A stretch of DNA of 64,000 nt from Dryas octopetala. Taxonomy: Eukaryota; Streptophyta; Magnoliopsida; Rosales; Rosaceae. The notes under the pieces are model-generated. The model had not been told where the DNA came from, did not search any database, and saw nothing but the letters and a program-made list of their open reading frames with translations. Below are positions 32,601 to 41,345 of the stretch, piece by piece. The stretch spans positions 14,611,409 to 14,675,408 of the forward strand of contig OY992839.1 in the NCBI GenBank assembly GCA_963921425.1, given 5' to 3'. The number at the start of each line of letters is the position of its first letter. Positions within the stretch are counted from its first letter, which is position 1. The translations under genes were made by a program, and so were the position numbers.

Positions 32601-32656
32601 GTAGTCATGATGACTTGCGTGGAGGAAGAGCTTAGCGTTTGCGGTGATGAACACAA
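26669..32656 (-). CDS. Gag-pol polyprotein of Tat-lineage Ty3/gypsy element
   Basis: 1995 uninterrupted codons. Gag occupies roughly the first 600 residues, with a coiled-coil start and a capsid-like GSARGWFRTLQPNSI motif, then a CX3H-type finger (FCKYHSNHGHVTGDC, ~602). Protease has SFVDGGSSVNIL near 746. Reverse transcriptase shows KWRMCVDFTDLNRACPKD, FMDAYSGYNQI and YVDDMLVKS near 1130. The first RNase H follows, then a second one (LYVDGSSNAMGSGAG near 1430, SNNEAEYEALIAGL) that defines the Tat lineage. Integrase has an HHCC finger (CIKCQQFA), DNGKQF and YHPQSNGQVEAINK near 1808. No chromodomain is seen. Start chosen at 32654-32656 just inside the primer-binding site; a second Met 16 codons in is also possible. 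Looks fully coding-competent. Confidence 0.93.
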   Translation of the reverse strand: MCSSPQTLSSSSTQVIMTTIFRDTSSSSGASQNDEQHQPETPEKTRGAQLPRTPKSKGPSKIRAAHKLLKESQRHLAAENALLKQNNELLAKQAELAGELARHRAQLENSGRSGFRSHRTRTEEEVLSPSPSRQSTPAEPNDQTDRQDSDHVFPGFEDMPPAEQAECLNAHRLLQQKQAAFGKRAPRNSGGDRADPNTNRRPPAQSRLGANSPAGSAETRGPIRNRLGPIASQDPSPSGTYSGRRSVSDRLGSTMIMSDRQPASERLTRQPVSERLGNQAECSGENAAEPTPPNVENLVRTLVQDQIRSVHDRLGHVEVSRGYTGRADHGEELPLPYTSRIMDAEVSRDTKPPKMDQYDGTKDPYDHLDSFRYAMEARQASEATKCRIFPSTLKGSARGWFRTLQPNSIDSFSDLRRAFLARYRVVSERLYNLNDMSLIKQQEGESLKAYLIRFNIEYTKCDDCDDRSAKNALMQGLHAGGLRSHLMRNPPSTYDELSAEATKWARAEEWDAQVEALNPRPTSAKRKEGEVATPKPQVQSKKTRTEEPRQLLGKGPKFVQYTEYTPLNAGLETIYSKIKDQLPVAREIKGPPPDKIKEGVFCKYHSNHGHVTGDCYALRDGIETLARAGKINQFLAGGPRVPKAAPKKPTNTIEVQDAAIGSIGGGPTFVGSSNRSQKEYVRQAAQAHESLSIQAGQPSTSKRQRKDWAPVTFEPNEANEIIFPHYDPVVIVAEVAGTTIARSFVDGGSSVNILYHSAFAQMGIGEDKLETDTPALVGFGGEVVQPLGHIYLPLSLGKGPIKKTCMTYFIVVKRPSAYNIILGRPALVDLDCIVHYANLLIKCPVGDDCIVIQGDQCSARSCYAASIKQKGQLPDSQELDSIADSGRWPRAETFDFTSEPNPESRPLPAEAWEEVPISAETPDRLVRVGTQISPEQRSAIIDFLRANAEVFAWSYDDMPGISSDVITHRLNTDPGCKPVRQKRRSYDPVRYAAMAEEVTKLQNNGFIREVNYPDWLANVVMVKKNNGKWRMCVDFTDLNRACPKDSFPLPRIDQLVDATAGHQLLSFMDAYSGYNQILMHKSDQEGTSFITDRGMYCYKVMPFGLKNAGATYQRLVNHMFRSSIGKSVEVYVDDMLVKSIKADDHVRDLSDMFGVLKEYQMRLNPAKCVFGVRSGKFLGYLVSQRGIEANPEKIQALINMKSPRTRKEIQSLTGRVAALNRFVSKSTDRCLPFFKALKGAGKSIEWTPQCEQAFQDLKRHMGEPPILSKPEEGEELFLYLSVSDSALSSVLVREVGGVQHPVFYTSRALADAETRYPKFEKMALTLVSSARKLRPYFQAHSIVVLTDQPLRQILAKPETSGRLIKWSIELGEFDIIYRPRTAIKGQAMSDFICESTTSTEDPPRTDAMTTAADPNTIGERGQVDLLTWTLYVDGSSNAMGSGAGLVLISPEQVVMEYALRFRFQASNNEAEYEALIAGLRLAKELGATKLNIFSDSQLIVNQILGEYETREPSMTAYLEKTRLLLGNFHEYRISQIPRAENCRADALARLASATDTGSARHVPVEILDRPSTVETEATVMQTDAEPNWMTPIITYLVSGILPPERDKARLIKTRSARFSMIDGQLYKRSFSLPYLRCVTPQEGQDVLREIHEGICGNHSGGRALAYKTIRQGYFWPTLNKDADHLSRACIKCQQFAAVPHQPPQLLTSISSPWPFAQWGLDLIGPMPKAKGQVTMAVVAVDYFTKWAEAEPLATTTAERMETFVWKNIICRFGMPHTIIADNGKQFDCKKFRSFCSRLNINLRFTAPYHPQSNGQVEAINKIIKKTLKTKLDKAKGNWPELLPEVLWSYRTSYRNSTKETPYALAFGTDAVVPVEMGTPSFRTGTYNPETNDAGLRLGLDMIEERRTDADLCRAAYQQRVAKYYNQRVRPRSFGLGNLVMKKNPLAIKESSFDPNWTGPYRITGIVKPGTYNLATLAGKPLKHSWNAEHLKTYYQ

Positions 32657-32670
32657 CGGCTGAAGTCAGC

Positions 32671-32689
32671 TTCCCACAGACGGCGCCAA
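32671..32689 (-). other. Primer-binding site of Tat gypsy element
   Basis: TTGGCGCCGTCTGTGGGAA on the minus strand, two bases inside the 5' LTR. The TGGCGCCG core is the usual primer site of plant Tat/Athila elements. Confidence 0.8.
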
Positions 32690-32691
32690 TC

Positions 32692-33744
32692 TGTTGATGC
32701 AAATTCTCGTAAGGTAGATGCAACAACTTAGATATGCTGATCTGGCTGATCAAGTGCTTCGCTGGATGATGAAGTGGATGCTGGTTGAGATCTTCCTGTA
32801 GATAAAAACAAGATCAAAGGAGATGGACCGGTGTGGTACCAGCCAAACACACTCCGATGAAGAAATCAGTGGTGGTGTTTGATGGTGGATGAGGAAGAAC
32901 AAAGGAAGAACTTGGGAGAATGGGAAGAACAAGGCAAATGTTCTGGGTTATTCTCAGCAAGTTGGGTAGGCTCTTCTTTGGATGGAAATGCAAAGTGTTT
33001 AGCGTGTGTATTGATAGATTGCTAGATGCTTCATTTTGTGCATATGTGGTGCCTTATATAGGCAAAGGAAAACTTAATGAATAAGTTACCTGCATGTGAA
33101 TGAATGGTTGCCAGAGACCCACGCACCTGGTCAGACCTAGTTGCATGCTCAGCTGCTTGCTTCCTCAGCATTGAATGCTGCATTAAATGCAAGGTTGGAA
33201 GGTCCAGGCAAACTGTCCAGCAGTCATGAATGCAAGCCTGATATTCTGTCTGTCAGAAGATTGTGTCAGGTGCATTCAAGTGTGGCGGTTCGTCCCATCG
33301 TGATCTTCCTGGGAATGGCGGCGGAGAGCCGAGCCGAGCCGATACGAACACATGTTTTCATGTGAAGACACGAAGTCCATGTGTGGTCGGATCGGGCATG
33401 GGATTCCAGGCCGAGCCGGTCCCATAAACTGGGGGTCTTTCCGAGCTCTAACTGGTCGACGCCAGAACCCGAAAAGAGGCCATCTCCTGTGCCGAGCCGA
33501 GCCGGACCGGGATGATCGTGGGAAGATGGACACTCGATCCCATGGAAGATCATCGGTTCGGCTCGGACCGAACATGGAGGGCCGGCGTGGAGATCCGGTC
33601 TGAGCTGGCAGAGGCGATGACGAGTGGTGATGATGTGGGGGTCAAAGTTTTGACCACTGAGAGTCAACTCCGAAGTGGATGTTGACCAGCCACGTGTCGA
33701 GCTGTGATTAGCTGTTCGGATTGATGTGGATTTTCCCACAAACA
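32692..33744 (-). repeat. 5' LTR of the Tat gypsy element
   Basis: 1053 bp. A TATATAA motif at 33054-33061 on the minus strand is a plausible promoter for gag-pol. It reads the same on the plus strand (cttatatagg). No difference seen from the left LTR. Confidence 0.95.
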
Positions 33745-33749
33745 CAGGC

Positions 33750-34351
33750 CCTACTTCATGTCTGCTGGTAATTAAATTGTTGTTGATGATTATCTTGGGT
33801 AATTTAATTATATGTGAAACAGTGAAAGACAACTAATCTAATTACTCACAAAGGACATCTGGTTATATTATACTTTCCAGGACAAAAATTACCGCTTCCT
33901 ATTAAGCGCTCGGCATTGCATTGGCGTCTAACATTAACTGCATCCCCTAAAACATACTTAAACACTAACTTCGAATTTTCAACTAATAAATCTCCTAAAA
34001 CATATTTAAACACACTATATTAATTAAAAACTTTAATCAACCTCACAAATATTAAGATTCAAGTGAAAAAAAAAAAAAAAGAGAGCAGCAACTGTAGATG
34101 CAAATGTAGTCGAGTGGAGAGACCTGAGGGCCAAGTCTCTAAGACCTTATTTATTGTTAGGCAATGAATTGATATGGGATTCTTTTTCTCTACAGAGAGA
34201 GATCTAGAGAGAGAGAGAGAGAATTGGATGCTCTAAGTCCTTCATAATATTAGAGCCTTGTTCACCCATATGACGAGTGGCCACACTTACGTACTCTATG
34301 TCACCCAACATATTTGGCTTAAGTGACCCACATATGTACGAATGTGGAGCA
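33750..34351. other. Unit 2 spacer between gypsy and copia B
   Basis: Homologous to about 7421-8050 of copy 1 and 54757-55137 plus 60682-60891 of copy 3. Contains an A-tract near 34066 and a GA-rich run at 34194-34222. No gene. Confidence 0.55.
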
Positions 34352-34356
34352 TTTTG

Positions 34357-34524
34357 TGAACAGAGAATGGTTGAGGGTTTTCAAATATAATTCTTGCTTA
34401 ATTGATTAAGACCACAAAGTGTGGTTTATATACACGGGCCTATAACTAAAATACAGGAATTAATAAATTACCTAATTAATTCTAATAATTACACAATACC
34501 CACATGGGTTGACTCACATCAACA
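34357..34524 (-). repeat. 3' LTR of copia B
   Basis: 168 bp. Two substitutions relative to the 5' LTR: 'ggttgaggg' versus 'ggtttaggg', and 'catcaaca' versus 'catcatca'. Confidence 0.9.
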
Positions 34525-34531
34525 CTTCCCC

Positions 34532-36811
34532 TCAAGTTGGTGCATATATATCACACATGCCCAACTTGTCTAATGAGTCCAAAAACACCCTATTTGCTAC
34601 GGCCTTGGTCAACACATCTGCAAGCTGATCCTCAGACTTCACAAATGGGAAGTTGATAATCTTAGCTTCAAGCTTCTCTTTAATGAAGTGTCGATCAATC
34701 TCAATGTGTTTTGTTCTATCATGCTGAACAGGATTATGTGCTATATCAATAGCAGATTTGTTATCACAAAACAAGTCCATAGGCTTGGTAGGTGGACACC
34801 CTAAATCAGTCAATAAATGTCTCAACCATAAAAGTTCAACTACTCCAAGGGCCATACCTCTGTATTCAGCCTCTGCACTTGATCTAGATACAACCGATTG
34901 CTTTTTACTCCTCCAGGTCACCAAGTTTCCTCCTACAAAGGTAAAGTAGCCTGAGGTAGACCTCCTATCATCTGCTGAACCACCCCAGTCTGCATCAGAA
35001 AAACCTTCAACATTCACATGACCATGATTAGCAAACAACAACCCTTTACCAGGTGCAGATTTTAAATACCGCAAAATTCGCTCCACAGCATCCATATGGG
35101 GTTTACACGGGGCATGCATAAACTGGCTTACTACACTAACTGCATAAGCAATGTCAGGTCTAGTGTGAGACAAATATATCAATCTTCCAACAAGTCTCTG
35201 ATATCGCCCTTTATCTGCAGGCAAGGCCCCCAAACACTCGAAAAGTCTATGGTTTTGTTCCATAGGAGTGACAGCTGGCTTACACCCAAGCATACCAGTT
35301 TCAGACAACAAGTCTAAAACATATTTCCTTTGAGATAGGAATATGCCATGTTTAGACCGAGCAACTTCTATCCCAAGAAAGAACTTCAAGTCCCCCAGCT
35401 GTTTCATTTCAAACTCTCTAGACAAGTACCTCTGCAAATTAGAGATTTCCTCATAATCATCTCCAGTCAGAACCATATCATCAACGTAAATGATAAGAGC
35501 AGTAATCTTCTTCCCCCTTTTCTTTAGGAACAAAGTATGATCAAAATTACTCTGCCGATAACCATAGTTCTTCATTGCACGGGTGAATCTCCCAAACCAG
35601 GCTCTTGGAGATTGTTTAAGACCATATAAAGACTTTCTCAGTCTACATACTAATCTTGTATTATCAAACTCTGGTATACCTGGAGGAGGATCCATGTATA
35701 CTTCTTCAGTCAAATCACCATGGAGAAAGGCATTCTTTACATCAAACTGAAGGAGTGGCCAATCTTTGTTAGCGGCCAAAGACAACAGAACCCGTACTGT
35801 ATTTAACTTGGCCACTGGAGCAAACGTCTCCAAGTAGTCTATGCCATAGGACTGTGTATAACCCTTTGCTACCAACCTTGCCTTATACCTTTCAACTGAT
35901 CCATCAGCTTTGTGTTTGACTGCAAACACCTATCTGCATCCAACTGTCTTCTTCCCCTTAGGTAGAGAAACCAACTCCCAGGTTGAATTCTTCTGTAATG
36001 CCGCCATTTCTTCAGCCATAGCTTTGGTCCATCTAGAATCTGCAAGAGCATCCTGCAATCTACTAGGGATAGAAACAGAAGATAATTGCAGAACATACGA
36101 TTCATATGACTTTGAAAGCCTAACAGATGACACATGATTATTAATGGAGTACCTAACTTTGGCATTTGGATCTGGCTCATATTTAGCTGGTGGTTGTCCT
36201 CGGTTAGACCGAGGAGGGAGTGTAAATGTAGAAGCATTAGAAACAAGATCTGAACCTGAATGTGAATCAAGAGTATTGTTTGTTACCTCAATGGATGAAG
36301 AAGATTGATTCAATGGAGTAGGAGAGATGGCGGTACTATCATGGAGTGGTGATTCCTCAGGCTCAGAATTCGTGGATTCTTGTCCTACCATATCCTCAGT
36401 AATTTCCGCAATCTCAGTCTCATCCGCAGTAATTTCCGCAGTCTCAGTCCCATTCTCAGACTCAGACACTAGGTGAGTCTCAGTCTCATTCTCAGACTCA
36501 GACACTGGGTGATACACTGAGTGATCAGTAGTCTGTTCTGACCCTTCCTCAAAGAACAACATATCATCTCGATTCTGCACTTCACTAGAAACCTCCCCCT
36601 GAAGAGTAGAATCCAATGGACGGGGAGAATAAAAAAGTTGATGTTCATGAAAAGTGACATCCATAGAAACATAGAAGCGCTGAGTAGAAGGATGATAGCA
36701 CCGGTACCCCTTCTGGGATGGACCATAACCAACAAAAACACACTCTAAAGCCCGAGAGGCGAGCTTGGATTGCTGATGAGAATGTAAATGCACAAAAAAC
36801 AACACACCCAA
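34532..36811 (-). pseudogene. Copia B reverse transcriptase / RNase H, interrupted
   Basis: Two abutting frames. 36811-35930 holds the integrase-to-RT link and the RT start up to TWELVSLPKGKKTVGCR, where an in-frame TAG (35930-35932) replaces the Trp codon conserved in relatives. 35929-34532 continues in the same frame through reverse transcriptase (YVDDMVLTG near 35482) and RNase H (DADWGGSADDRRSTSGY, SSAEAEYRGMA, CDNKSAIDIAHNP), ending in ADVLTKAVANR. The Met at 35929 is only the first Met after the stop. Apart from the nonsense codon, the catalytic motifs are intact. Confidence 0.88.
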
Positions 36812-38149
36812 AAACCCGGGGTTCCAAATGAAGGATACCTAGTAGAGAGACAAAATCCGAGAGAACATCCAAAGGTCGCCGAAAGTCAAGGACACTAGAT
36901 GGGGTCCGATTAATCAAATAGACAGCAGAACTCAAGGCATCACCCCAAAACAAAGATGGCACGTGACCCCCCAGAAGAAGGGACCGAGTGACTTCCAATA
37001 AATGTCGATTTTTGCGTTCAGCAACCCCATTCTGTTGTGGAGAATGAGCGCAAGAAGTCTGATGAAGAATTCCCGCAGAAGCAAAATACTGAGTCAATTC
37101 TGTATTAACGAACTCACCACCATTATCAGAGTGCAAAACTTTAATAGGACAGGCAAACTGGGTGAGGACCATGTGATGAAAAAGGCGAATAACAGCACAC
37201 ACATCACTTTTATGTTTCAGAAGATAAACCCAAGTCATTCGAGTACAATCATCAATAAATGTCACAAACCACTTCATTCCTTTATGTGTAACACACGGGG
37301 CAGGACCCCAGACATCCGAGTGTACCAAAGCAAAAGGAACATCCATACGTGTGTCACTAGAAGGAAACACTGAACGATGGCTTTTGGCCAACACACAAAC
37401 TTCACAATTAAAAGTAGAAATGTTCAATCCAAGAAATAAAGAGGGAAATAAACGCCGAAGATAACGAAAGGAAGGATGACCAAGTCGGCGATGCCACAAC
37501 CAGATCTTCTTCTTATTTTCGGAGGAATTCTTATTTCCGGAGGAACCATCACTAACTAGACTCACAATGCCACGACCATCGGAATCGGAAACTCCACTAT
37601 CCAGATAGTACAATCCACCACTCTTTCTACCACTGCCAATCTTCTCCTTGGTATGAATGTCCTGGAAAACACAATGGGTAGAAAAAATGTGGCCACACAA
37701 TTATGAGTTTTGGTTAGTTGACTAACAGAAATAAGATTACAATTTAAGGAAGGAACAAACAGCACATTATGCAAAGACAAATCAGAGGAAAAGGATACCG
37801 TGCCACCTCCTAAAACAAGAGATGACACACCATTGGCATTGACAATAAATGGCTTAGGACAGACAGACGAAAAATGACTAAAAACATAACGATCAGAAGT
37901 CATATGATCCGTAGCACCTGTATCAATTATCCATGCACCATCACTAGTACAAGCAGAAGTACTCAAAGCAGAGTTAGAGATACCCGACTTGGCAACAAAG
38001 CTGGAGGAACTAACAGAGTTCGAACCAACCATATTATTGGTTCCATGTAAATCCGTAGCCGAGGAACCAGAGGGAGGCGTTTCAGACATGGTGTGCAGCA
38101 CTTTTTTTTTTTTTTTTAAATATTCAGCACCAAGATTGTGCACCCGCAC
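36645..38149 (-). pseudogene. Copia B protease and integrase, frameshifted
   Basis: Two frames overlap at 37562-37700. The first (38149-37562) starts inside the remains of gag, shows an oligo-Lys run from an A-tract, and carries protease WIIDTGATDHMTSD near 37915. The second (37700-36645) has the pre-integrase LWHRRLGHPSF, integrase HSDVWGPAP, LHSDNGGEF near 37115 and SPQQNGVAERKNR. A further frame change near 36811 leads into the RT part. No zinc knuckle or UBN2 domain is present upstream. Confidence 0.85.
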
Positions 38150-38690
38150 AAACAGCTCGCTGACACCGCAGGTGCGTCACACAGAACCGATCGGCGCTAC
38201 CAGAAGCTTCGCACAAAGCCGCACAGCCGCTGCCAGTCAACCAGTCACGCCGAATCCGAGAACACAGCAGGTTACACTCGCCGCCGCTCAGGCCGTCGCA
38301 CAGCAGATCACACGCACAGCAAGAGGACGGCGCCGGTCTGCTGCCAGGCAGCGTCGCACAGCAAGGGCCGCGCCGTTCGTCGCACAGCAAGGGGGCTACG
38401 CCGGTCGTCGCACAGCAGGGAGACACCGTCGCACAGCTGCGCCGGTCGTTGCACAGCAAGGGCCGCGCCGTTCGTCGCACAGCAAGGAGCACCTCCGGTC
38501 GTAGCTGCCAATTGCGTCGCACAGAGCAGATCACACGCCACAGCAGCAAGCCCAATCTGAATAGAGACAAAGGGCAATCTGAATAGACTCGCACGCCACG
38601 CCACAGCAGCAAGTCCAATGTTGCAGCGGAAAGAAACCAGAAAGACAACAAGAATAGTGAGGAATAGATTTCGGCAAGACACTACTCAAG
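38101..38690. repeat. GC-rich repeat block replacing gag in copia B
   Basis: After a 17-base T-tract (38102-38118), the sequence becomes GC-rich. It is built of imperfect copies of 'cgtcgcacagcaagg' and 'cgccggtcgtcgcacagc' (clear examples at about 38350-38500). Longer words such as 'cagcagcaag[ct]ccaat' recur at 38542 and 38602. Overlapping open frames on both strands are repeat artefacts. Confidence 0.75.
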
Positions 38691-38765
38691 TTATACCCTT
38701 AAACCATTCAACAACACCATGACCGAACCTTAGTACCTATGGAAGAAGAGAGGTGGCTAAGGTCG

Positions 38766-38777
38766 GCTCTGATACCA
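38766..38777 (-). other. Primer-binding site of copia B
   Basis: TGGTATCAGAGC on the minus strand, directly inside the 5' LTR. Same initiator-Met tRNA type as in copia A and C. Confidence 0.85.
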
Positions 38778-38945
38778 TGAACAGAGAATGGTTTAGGGTT
38801 TTCAAATATAATTCTTGCTTAATTGATTAAGACCACAAAGTGTGGTTTATATACACGGGCCTATAACTAAAATACAGGAATTAATAAATTACCTAATTAA
38901 TTCTAATAATTACACAATACCCACATGGGTTGACTCACATCATCA
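38778..38945 (-). repeat. 5' LTR of copia B
   Basis: 168 bp, TG...CA, next to the primer-binding site. The minus strand has a TATATAAACC motif (plus 'ggtttatatac' at 38843) as a plausible promoter. Confidence 0.9.
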
Positions 38946-38950
38946 TTTTG

Positions 38951-39738
38951 TCCTACATTAAAAAATTATAGCCTTTTATATCTACAAAATACATATATTA
39001 TACCTTATATAAGTGCTTTTAAGGGTTTTGGGTATGCCTCTCCTCTTAATTAATGTGACTTAGTTTTGAATTAGATACTCTATTTCTTTCGGTGCATAAT
39101 TAGTTGATCGACTTGTATTTGTCATCAGATAGATCATTGACCACTTGGTTAATCAAATATGAATTCATTCGTGCTTGATTGCATGAACAGATCAATAGTA
39201 ATGCCAACTGAGGAATAAAGTAACGATACGGCTATCACATTGCTAGTTTAAATCAGTGAAACATTTCAGATCGAGAACGACATCTTGCTAGCTAAAGCTT
39301 TGTTCTCTATGTCTGATCTGTTTGAAATTATTCCATACCTTTTTGAGGTGGCCGGGATGGATATGTTTTCAGATTGATATGAAAATAGCTAGCTAGTGAC
39401 CTTTATCATTCTGGATTAATATATATTATCATTTCACCATGAATTAATAGGCAGTTTAATTCCTAAATTATATATAGTACAAACCCTCTCTACAATATTA
39501 TGCATGAATCTAGAAGAAATCATGAGTAAACATAATAAATTTTCATGGTCTCTTCAAATGGTTGACAATAGAATCTCATCACATTGGAAGTAGCCTTACA
39601 TTCGAAAAAAAAAAAGAAAAAGAGAAATAGCCTTACATAATAAATTATTAATACATATGGACTTCGGGCCACTCATTACTAATTAATTTTGAGTTGCACA
39701 CTTAAATTACCTTTTACATTCTACCAGTGTGGACAATC
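38951..39738. other. Unit 2 spacer
   Basis: AT-rich, homologous to 8060-8818 of copy 1 and 60902-61650 of copy 3. It is closer to copy 3 in small insertions and substitutions. No gene. Confidence 0.55.
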
Positions 39739-39747
39739 ACCATGTTA

Positions 39748-40184
39748 TAGAAATGATCACTTGTTCGCCATAAAGCGGGGAGAGCAAGAAGCCGGGAAAT
39801 TCCTCGCTCACCCAACCACCCACTCACTACAGAGCGTGGAATTAATTTAATGATCGTGACCGTCCATTTTTTAGGTCCATCCTTAAAGGTTGTCTTTGTA
39901 AAAAATCAGTCAAATCGATAATTGTTTGGTCTTCCAAACTTTGCAGACAAATACATACAGTTCGTCATATAAGGTTGAATAATATATGTTGACAGTAATA
40001 CATTGGCTAAATAGTTTCTGATTTGGATAATTTTTTGCAAGGGTGGTTTTTGAATAATGCCCTGAAATATAGACATTTTCGATCATTGAAATTTGTTGCT
40101 GAGTGACTAGGTAAGCGGGAAATTCCCCGCTCTATGGTGAGCAGGAATTTTCCCGCTCTATGGTGAGCGAGTGATCATTATTGT
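39748..40184. mobile_element. Foldback MITE M1, copy 2
   Basis: 437 bp flanked by a perfect 9-bp ACCATGTTA (39739-39747 and 40185-40193). It is longer than M1 elsewhere because the right end carries a small internal duplication of the 'ccgctctatggtgagc' terminus (near 40127-40172). Confidence 0.75.
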
Positions 40185-40639
40185 ACCATGTTATACTTAT
40201 ATATGCGTCTACGCGCACATACTTCATGTTTGTCACCCAATATAATTCGTAAGAGTTAATTATAGCAACAGTTTGCAAATTTTACCCCAAGTCTCACTTG
40301 AGTTCGCGAACTTTACTTTTTTTATTCTTGACACTACAAGAAAAACTACATTTAGCGACGACTTTTTGGGCGACCGATCTCAATTTCGTCGCCTATATGT
40401 GTAATTAGCGACCAAATATATTATCTCGTCGTCTATGATTTTATGTTTGGAAAACTAATATGTAAATTCATTGGCAATGAAACAAATACAAATTGGCGAC
40501 ATAATATTTCGTCGCCTATAGATTATTGGGCGACGAAATAAACATTTGGTCGCCAATGCCTTGGCGGTCTACGCCCGAAGTGACTGAACTTTAGGGCGAC
40601 CAAATGATTGGTCGCCTATTGTATTTAGGTTGGTCGCGT

Positions 40640-40900
40640 CACTACAACAAAAGTTTCAATAGATATCACCCATTTTATATCAGATGTGAAATCAACTGAT
40701 ATTGTAAAAATTATAATATCAGATAATTTTTTAGCTGATTTCTAAACTCTATTAGAAATCACATGATTTTTTTCAACTGATATATATTATTTCTTTTTTT
40801 CTAAGAATTTATAAATATATCAGTCTAAATTGTCAACTGATATTTTAACATACCACTTATAATCTTTTTGTCCCAACACTCAAACACTCCTGATATGTAA
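40640..40900 (+). repeat. Possible nested CACTA 5' end
   Basis: CACTACAACAAAAG at 40640 looks like a second CACTA terminus. It is followed by repeated 'aactgatat'/'atatcag' words (40660-40860) that differ from the outer element's 'gcgacgaaa' words. I could not find a matching right end, so the inner element may be truncated. Confidence 0.4.
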
Positions 40901-40959
40901 TGTTTTTTCTCACTTAAAATTTTTTTTCCTACCTAACTCCCAACACTTAACACAAATTC

Positions 40960-41141
40960 TATATACAAAAAAAAAACCTAGGTCTATCTCAGTCACTCTC
41001 GATCAGTTCTCACTTTTCTGTCTCTCTCTCACAAAGTCACAACTCGCAAAAACTCTCTCAGCTCAGCCTCACACACTCGCCATCGCCGTCGCCACTCCCA
41101 GACTTCCTGGTGAGTTCGTCTGTCTCTCTCACTCTCACTTT

Positions 41142-41173
<32 letters not shown>

Positions 41174-41345
41174 ACCCTCTGACTCTTAGCCTCTCCCTTC
41201 GCAGACGCACTTCTCACTTAACCAGTCGCACCCCAGCCTCTCTCTTGCCGTCGCCGCCGCCGCTTCAAGATCCTCTCGACAGATGGTTGCACTAGGACAA
41301 GAAGATCGAGAGCAATACATCCTCAATACATGCTCTTAGTGGTAA
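40960..41345 (+). other. CT-rich gene leader inside the CACTA element
   Basis: A pyrimidine-rich stretch of CT microsatellite and 'gccgtcgccgccgcc' resembles a plant 5' UTR or first exon. A GTGAGT donor-like site occurs at 41110. The short open frames are low-complexity. It may be the first exon of the element's gene, or a captured host segment. Confidence 0.4.

Larger units (their letters stand above)
21557..33744 (-). mobile_element. Tat-lineage Ty3/gypsy retrotransposon with antisense gene
   Basis: 12,188 bp, complete. LTRs of 1053 bp lie at 21557-22609 and 32692-33744, starting TGTTG and ending AAACA, with a perfect 5-bp target duplication CAGGC (21552-21556 and 33745-33749). The primer-binding site is at 32671-32689 and a purine-rich tract follows the left LTR (minus strand of 22610-22625). 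The gag-pol frame is open for 1995 codons and has a second, plant-type RNase H, the mark of the Tat lineage. Between pol and the 3' LTR lies a large gene on the opposite strand. I found no difference between the LTRs by eye, so insertion is very recent. Confidence 0.95.
34357..38945 (-). mobile_element. Copia B, Ty1/copia element lacking gag
   Basis: 4589 bp with 168-bp LTRs (34357-34524 and 38778-38945) that start TGAACAGAG and end CAACA/CATCA. They are flanked by a perfect 5-bp duplication TTTTG (34352-34356, 38946-38950). The primer-binding site TGGTATCAGAGC is at 38766-38777. I count two LTR differences, so it is older than copia A. Gag is missing and a GC-rich repeat block takes its place. 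Pol is split by frameshifts and a stop. It is non-autonomous. Confidence 0.92.

Noticed and set aside
41029-41295. Open frames over the CT-rich region on both strands
   Set aside because: Serine/leucine or arginine/glutamate translations of a CT microsatellite.
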